From: Candidatus Bathyarchaeota archaeon
Lineage (GTDB): Archaea > Thermoproteota > Bathyarchaeia > Bathyarchaeales > Bathycorpusculaceae
Reading direction: 5' to 3'
Assembly: GCA_026414485.1 (NCBI GenBank)
Contig: JAOAIX010000003.1
Coordinates: 70,424-125,271 of the forward strand
DNA: 54,848 nt
Shown here: piece after piece, positions 52,134-54,848 of the stretch
How the letters are laid out: every line of letters starts with the position of its first letter
How positions within the stretch are numbered: position 1 is the stretch's first letter
The notes under the pieces: model-generated
Told to the model about the DNA's origin: nothing
The model's database searches: none
What the model saw: the letters and a program-made list of their open reading frames with translations, nothing else
Position numbers and translations under genes: made by a program

Positions 52134-53390
52134 CTACGCTAACAGACCCATTATGGTTTTGGCTTTTTCTTCAGTTCCAGCGAGGTAAGAAATCATTTCC
52201 TCGGTTAAGTCAAGCCAACGGGCTATTTCAGCTGCTTTTTGAGGGTTAGTCTTGAAAATAATACTGATGAAAGGTAAAACCTCGGTTAAACTACGTTTGG
52301 CAGATATGTGACACTTGGGTTTGATTTTCGAACCTATGCTCAACTGTAACATACGTTCAGCTTTAGACTTTGAGAGAGATTGAATTCGCGTCGGAAACTT
52401 GAATGGGACCCAACCAACTTTTGAGTACAGCCTCGACATACATACGCCTGCAGTCATGTAGTCAATGACGTAGCGCAGAAAACTCCAGTCTTGTGTGGCA
52501 CGGATTTTGCCTCGGTAAAGATCCGCCATGGCAAGTGACTCTGTAGCTTTAGCTAAGTCTCGAGGATCCGTGAAGTGATATGGAACATTCTCGTAGACCC
52601 ATTCAAACAGCATATCGATGTCTATGTCTGCTAAGTCTACGGCTTGTTTGGCAGCGCTACAGGTTCGGCTATACATTGCCATGCGAACTACGTTAAAGAT
52701 TGTATCTTGACGGTCTCTGTAGCTAAGCCATGAGACATCCTCATATTTTAGCTGTTTTTTGCCTTGTGCGAGAGCTTGAAGGTCGTTTACTGCAGAGCGT
52801 ACATCTCCACCTGAGCGGTGCGCAATGAATTTTAAGGCGTTTTCTTCTGCTTGGATTCCTTCCATGGTGCATAGACGTGCCAGATGCCCAAGCACTTCAG
52901 CCGTTGTGGGTTTTTTGAATTCTATGAGGAGGCAATAGTTACGGAGAGTCATAAAGCGTGAATCATAAGCGTTGTTGGCAATTAGGACAAGTGGAGTTTG
53001 TGCGTTCTTCACAACATCAGTTATCGCTTTTATTCCGCCTCTATCCGCGTTGCCTGTTAAGCCGTCTAATTCGTCGAGGAGAATAAGGCGCCTTACTCCA
53101 AAAAGGGAACTATAACGGGAGGCTAAACCTGCAAATTTGTTTATTGCTTCTTCAGTACGGTAATCGCTAGCGTTTTTTTCCACAAACTCCATCTTTAAAT
53201 CGTTAGCTAAAGCTTCCACCGTAGCTGTTTTTCCTATTCCAGAAGGACCATAAAGAAAGGCGGCACGTTGCTTGGGAATACCTTTATCCCAAGATTTTAC
53301 CCATTCTTTGAACAGGGTTATCGCCGCAGTGTTGCCTACTACCTCACGGAGAGAGGTTGGCTTGTACTTAGAAGTCCACGCGGTATACAA
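52134..53390 (-). CDS. rfcL: Replication factor C large subunit
   Basis: A 418-residue AAA+ clamp-loader subunit. Walker A is LYGPSGIGKTATVEALA, Walker B is LILLDELDGL, the arginine/sensor region includes RSGGDVRSAVNDLQ, and the Rfc-box start WTSKYKPTSLREVVGN is intact. It loads PCNA together with RfcS. The C-terminal domain is short and ends without an evident PIP box (QxxLxxFF), which most archaeal RfcL proteins have; it may use another contact to PCNA. It follows rfcS by 14 bases on the same strand. Confidence 0.95.
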   Translation of the reverse strand: MYTAWTSKYKPTSLREVVGNTAAITLFKEWVKSWDKGIPKQRAAFLYGPSGIGKTATVEALANDLKMEFVEKNASDYRTEEAINKFAGLASRYSSLFGVRRLILLDELDGLTGNADRGGIKAITDVVKNAQTPLVLIANNAYDSRFMTLRNYCLLIEFKKPTTAEVLGHLARLCTMEGIQAEENALKFIAHRSGGDVRSAVNDLQALAQGKKQLKYEDVSWLSYRDRQDTIFNVVRMAMYSRTCSAAKQAVDLADIDIDMLFEWVYENVPYHFTDPRDLAKATESLAMADLYRGKIRATQDWSFLRYVIDYMTAGVCMSRLYSKVGWVPFKFPTRIQSLSKSKAERMLQLSIGSKIKPKCHISAKRSLTEVLPFISIIFKTNPQKAAEIARWLDLTEEMISYLAGTEEKAKTIMGLLA

Positions 53391-53404
53391 AAACGCACCC
53401 GCTT

Positions 53405-54373
53405 TTAATGTTTTGATTCAAATCCGGCCTGCACAATTTTTGCCAGTAAGGCGCTAAGTTGCACTTCCTCATCAGCACCTTCCATGAGTCTGAAGTCAAT
53501 TTCGGCCACAAAGTCTACCAGTTTTATTTTTAGAGTTTCAGGGATTTCTTTGGTTTTGAAGAGTTCGGCGTGAATCTGGCGGACAATGTCACTACCGGCT
53601 ACACCGTGTTTTTGAAGCATATCGCGCATTTGTTTTCTAGCTTCTAAAAAGTCGCCGTTGAATGCGGCAACTAGCATTTTTTGTATCTCCATAGGGTTGG
53701 CACGTCCCGTTACGGCATAAACCAATTTAGCGTCAACTGGTTTGTTCATGGAGGCAGCAGACTGCAAGGTGTTCATGGCGCGTCTCATGTCACCTCCGCA
53801 GACTTCAAAGATCGCTTCTAAGCCATCAGGTAGCAGGATTACGCCTTCTTTTGTGGCAATTTGACAAACATATTTGTCGTGTTCTTCTTTTGGCAAAAAG
53901 CTAAATCTGAATGGTGCACAACGTGACTGTATGGGCTCAATTATTTTGCCACTGTAGTTAGCACACATGATGAAGCGGCAGGACTCCGTGTACTTCTCCA
54001 TAGTGCGGCGTAGAGCTTGCTGGGCATCGGTGGTCATGTTGTCGGCTTCGTCGAGAATCATGATTTTGAAGGGAATTTCTCCAATGGAGCGGGACCGCGC
54101 GAAGGTTTTTATGGTTTCTCTGACGACGTCTATGCCTCTCTCGTCGCTGGCGTTCAACTCCATAATGTGTTCTCTGTAGTTGTCGCCGTATAGGTCGCGT
54201 GCCAAACATAAGGCAGCAGTGGTTTTACCTGTTCCAGGTGGACCAGCAAATATGCAGTGTGGAACGTTTCGTGCTTTAGCAAAGCTCTTGAGACGTTCGA
54301 CGATTTCTTTTTGGTTAACCATGTCGCTAAGGTGCTTAGGTCGGTATTTTTCTGCCCACATTTCAAAACTCAA
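53405..54373 (-). CDS. rfcS: Replication factor C small subunit
   Basis: A 322-residue AAA+ clamp-loader subunit. WAEKYRPKHLSDMVNQ is the N-terminal Rfc motif, GPPGTGKTTAALCLARDLYGDN the Walker A, ILDEADNMTTDAQQALRRTMEKY the Walker B region with the SRC arginine finger in IQSRCAPFRF, and SGGDMRRAMNTLQ (CGGDMRRAMNTLQ here) the sensor 2. Four RfcS subunits usually pair with one RfcL. First of a two-gene minus-strand unit with rfcL. Confidence 0.97.
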   Translation of the reverse strand: MSFEMWAEKYRPKHLSDMVNQKEIVERLKSFAKARNVPHCIFAGPPGTGKTTAALCLARDLYGDNYREHIMELNASDERGIDVVRETIKTFARSRSIGEIPFKIMILDEADNMTTDAQQALRRTMEKYTESCRFIMCANYSGKIIEPIQSRCAPFRFSFLPKEEHDKYVCQIATKEGVILLPDGLEAIFEVCGGDMRRAMNTLQSAASMNKPVDAKLVYAVTGRANPMEIQKMLVAAFNGDFLEARKQMRDMLQKHGVAGSDIVRQIHAELFKTKEIPETLKIKLVDFVAEIDFRLMEGADEEVQLSALLAKIVQAGFESKH

Positions 54374-54671
54374 ACGTAAGGTCTCCTTTTGGCTATTGTT
54401 AAGCGGTTCTATTTAGAGGCAAGAGTGATTATATCTGTTTTGGAGTGTTGCAGAAAGCTGCGGTTTCTTGATGCATTAATCTTTGATGAAGTTTTTCTGA
54501 AGTGTGCTTTTTCACGGCAGGTTTTTAGATATATGTTTCATGTATCGTCTGTGAAATTCGTTTTCTTACATATAAACTACTGTGAATAGTGTTAAATACT
54601 GAACAAGTGTACAAAATTCTCCGCGTGACAGACATAAAAACTGTGCAATTGCATAAAGGTGAATGTGAAAA
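54374..54671. other. Intergenic gap with likely promoters of rfcS and the glutamate synthase gene
   Basis: Nearly 300 AT-rich bases between divergent genes. CATATAAAC at about 54569-54577 resembles a TATA box for the rightward gene, with initiation near 54600 and an AAAGGTGA ribosome-binding sequence ~9 bases before its ATG. No repeats or RNA genes recognised. Confidence 0.4.
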
Positions 54672-54848
54672 ATGAGTGAACGAGTACATAAAAACAGTTC
54701 TTACCTTAACGGTAAATCAACTGTTGGAACAACGACACGTGTAAAAGACACAAGCACCATAAGCGGTATGTGTCCTATATGTATACGGGACTGTCCTGTC
54801 TTATGTGAAATCAGTCTTTCTGCGTTCCGAGGACGTGAAGCCCTATAC
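54672..54848 (+). CDS. Archaeal-type FMN-binding glutamate synthase, N-terminal fragment
   Basis: Cut by the right edge, so only the first 59 residues are visible. After a polar leader the sequence reads SGMCPICIRDCPVLCEI then SAFRGREALY, a cysteine motif I recognise from the N-terminus of archaeal ferredoxin-dependent/FMN-binding glutamate synthase (GltB domain 2) proteins. The rest, with the FMN barrel and [3Fe-4S] cluster, is outside the window. AAAGGTGA precedes the ATG. Family call is provisional because so little is visible. Confidence 0.6.
   Translation, partial: MSERVHKNSSYLNGKSTVGTTTRVKDTSTISGMCPICIRDCPVLCEISLSAFRGREALY

Noticed and set aside
1-54848. Insertion sequences, prophage or integron structure
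   Set aside because: No transposase, integrase, terminal inverted repeats or att-like repeats were recognised; gene order and strand blocks look like an ordinary archaeal chromosome.

Overview
The window looks like a chromosomal segment of an anaerobic, acetyl-CoA-pathway archaeon. Archaeal markers are RNA polymerase subunit P, the RfcS/RfcL clamp loader, an archaeal Trm5-like methyltransferase with Taw1 (wyosine biosynthesis), CofE (coenzyme F420), archaeal-type CdhA/CdhC/CdhD, BRE/TATA-like promoters and frequent GTG/TTG starts. The gene content (Wood-Ljungdahl genes, a soluble NiFe hydrogenase, a membrane-anchored HTH regulator) fits a Bathyarchaeia-like lineage of the TACK group; that assignment is inference and no rRNA is present to test it.

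Layout. (1) 1-10703, minus strand: two CooC-type nickel ATPases, then cdhA, a NuoG-N/FrhB fusion, a NuoE-like subunit, a NuoF-ferredoxin-CdhB fusion, cdhC and the start of cdhD (truncated by the window edge). This is a CODH/ACS operon with an NADH-dehydrogenase-like diaphorase built into it; the CODH epsilon subunit is covalently joined to the NADH/FMN flavoprotein. (2) 10916-14594: a split RimK-like ATP-grasp pair and two convergent deoxyhypusine-synthase paralogues, then about 1 kb of decayed DNA with a nucleotidyltransferase relic. (3) 15632-23149: ArgRS, HDAC-family deacylase, a four-cluster ferredoxin, a glutamate-cysteine-ligase-like enzyme with a cysteine-cluster protein, an Lrp regulator behind a perfect palindrome, an SCP2 protein and CofE. 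(4) 23635-30160, minus strand: a HoxEFUYH-type hydrogenase operon followed by a free-standing FrhB paralogue and a MetF-like reductase. (5) 30469-36354: hypothetical and membrane regulator genes, tRNA-Leu(GAG), cysK-cysE, a Pro/Thr-stalk surface protein and another Lrp regulator. (6) 36575-44634: fused GMP synthase, sugar-nucleotide genes including a dehydrogenase-like protein without catalytic residues, and an orphan DNA methyltransferase with an N-terminal DCD-like domain. (7) 44651-54848: Trm112, Trm5-like, RpoP, a large surface protein, Taw1, translin, endonuclease V (one metal-ligand Asp replaced), CsaA-like protein, RfcL, RfcS and the start of an archaeal glutamate synthase.

How the genes work together: the CODH/ACS and hydrogenase operons carry matching electron-input modules (NuoE-, NuoF- and NuoG-N-like subunits plus paralogous FrhB domains). 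The simplest reading is that CO2/CO and H2/H+ half-reactions are each coupled to NAD(P)H and to F420 or ferredoxin through flavin chemistry, possibly by electron bifurcation or confurcation. CofE supports F420 use and the MetF-like reductase would supply the methyl branch. The diaphorase-fused CODH/ACS is the strongest candidate for an undescribed system here.
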